Below, piece by piece: positions 5,895 through 5,929 of a stretch of 5,929 nt of DNA. The DNA lies in assembly GCA_035942915.1 (NCBI GenBank), contig DASZCR010000237.1:1-5929 (forward strand). Direction: 5' to 3'. Position numbers and translations under genes: made by a program. Position 1 is the first letter of the stretch. The number at the start of each line of letters is the position of its first letter. The notes beneath the pieces were generated by a model. The model was not told the DNA's origin. It ran no database searches and was given only the letters and a program-made list of their open reading frames with translations. The stretch comes from DASZCR01 sp035942915. GTDB lineage: Bacteria; Acidobacteriota; Blastocatellia; Pyrinomonadales; Pyrinomonadaceae.

Positions 5895-5929
5895 GTGAAG
5901 ATGAGAGGGAGCGTCCCTCTCATCTTCAC
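5895..5929 (+). terminator. Perfect inverted repeat, probable terminator after ispA
   Basis: GTGAAGATGAGAGGGA (5895-5910) is the exact reverse complement of TCCCTCTCATCTTCAC (5914-5929), with a GCG loop (5911-5913). The 16-bp stem begins 26 nt past the ispA stop, and its right arm ends at the last base of the window, so any U-tract is out of view. The bases before the left arm (AAGA at 5891-5894) would pair with TCTT beyond the edge, which could extend the stem or supply the tail. A transcription terminator is the simplest reading; a bidirectional terminator or a repeat-family element is also possible. Confidence 0.75.

Noticed and set aside
1..5929. A defence island or a new multi-gene system
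   Set aside because: Apart from the decayed toxin-antitoxin pair, the genes are VWA paralogues and a housekeeping Exo VII/isoprenoid cluster. Nothing else suggests a defence or secretion locus.

Overview
The window reads as ordinary chromosomal sequence from a GC-rich bacterium (roughly 60-65% G+C by eye), with every supported gene on the + strand. The best guess at lineage is Acidobacteriota. Two adjacent genes encode secreted von Willebrand factor A (VWA) proteins of the type catalogued as the 'VWFA-related Acidobacterial domain' family, which is strongly expanded in that phylum. The lineage call is inference from gene content, not from a marker gene.

Layout. Bases 1-777 hold the 3' part of a VWA protein that starts before the window. 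Bases 833-2026 hold a second, complete VWA protein with a signal peptide, followed by a short intrinsic terminator (2047-2074). Bases 2116-2470 hold a toxin-antitoxin-like pair: an intact DUF433 antitoxin-type protein overlapping a 48-residue DUF5615 (PIN-like) toxin fragment. The fragment keeps the family's N-terminal motifs but stops at less than half of normal length, so the module looks decayed. From 2474 to 5868 runs a tightly packed housekeeping cluster: xseA, a single-pass membrane protein resembling DUF2939, xseB and ispA. Gene junctions are 1-20 nt overlaps or short gaps. A perfect 16-bp inverted repeat (5895-5929) at the right edge is the probable terminator.

How the genes fit together. 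XseA and XseB are the large and small subunits of exodeoxyribonuclease VII, a single-strand-specific nuclease used in repair and mutation avoidance. The order xseA-xseB-ispA is conserved in many bacteria, often followed by dxs, and links Exo VII to isoprenoid synthesis by co-transcription rather than by biochemistry. Two things are unusual here: the membrane-protein gene placed between the two Exo VII subunit genes, and the truncated toxin lying 3 nt upstream of xseA in the same frame. The VWA proteins are presumably exported and bind ligands through a metal-ion-dependent adhesion site; their partners are unknown.

I found no tRNA, rRNA, CRISPR array, insertion sequence or integrase, and no convincing undescribed multi-gene system. 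No stretch of more than 300 bases lacks a gene. The points most worth a second look are the eroded toxin next to xseA, the membrane gene inside the Exo VII operon, and a hairpin between the ribosome binding site and start codon of xseB.
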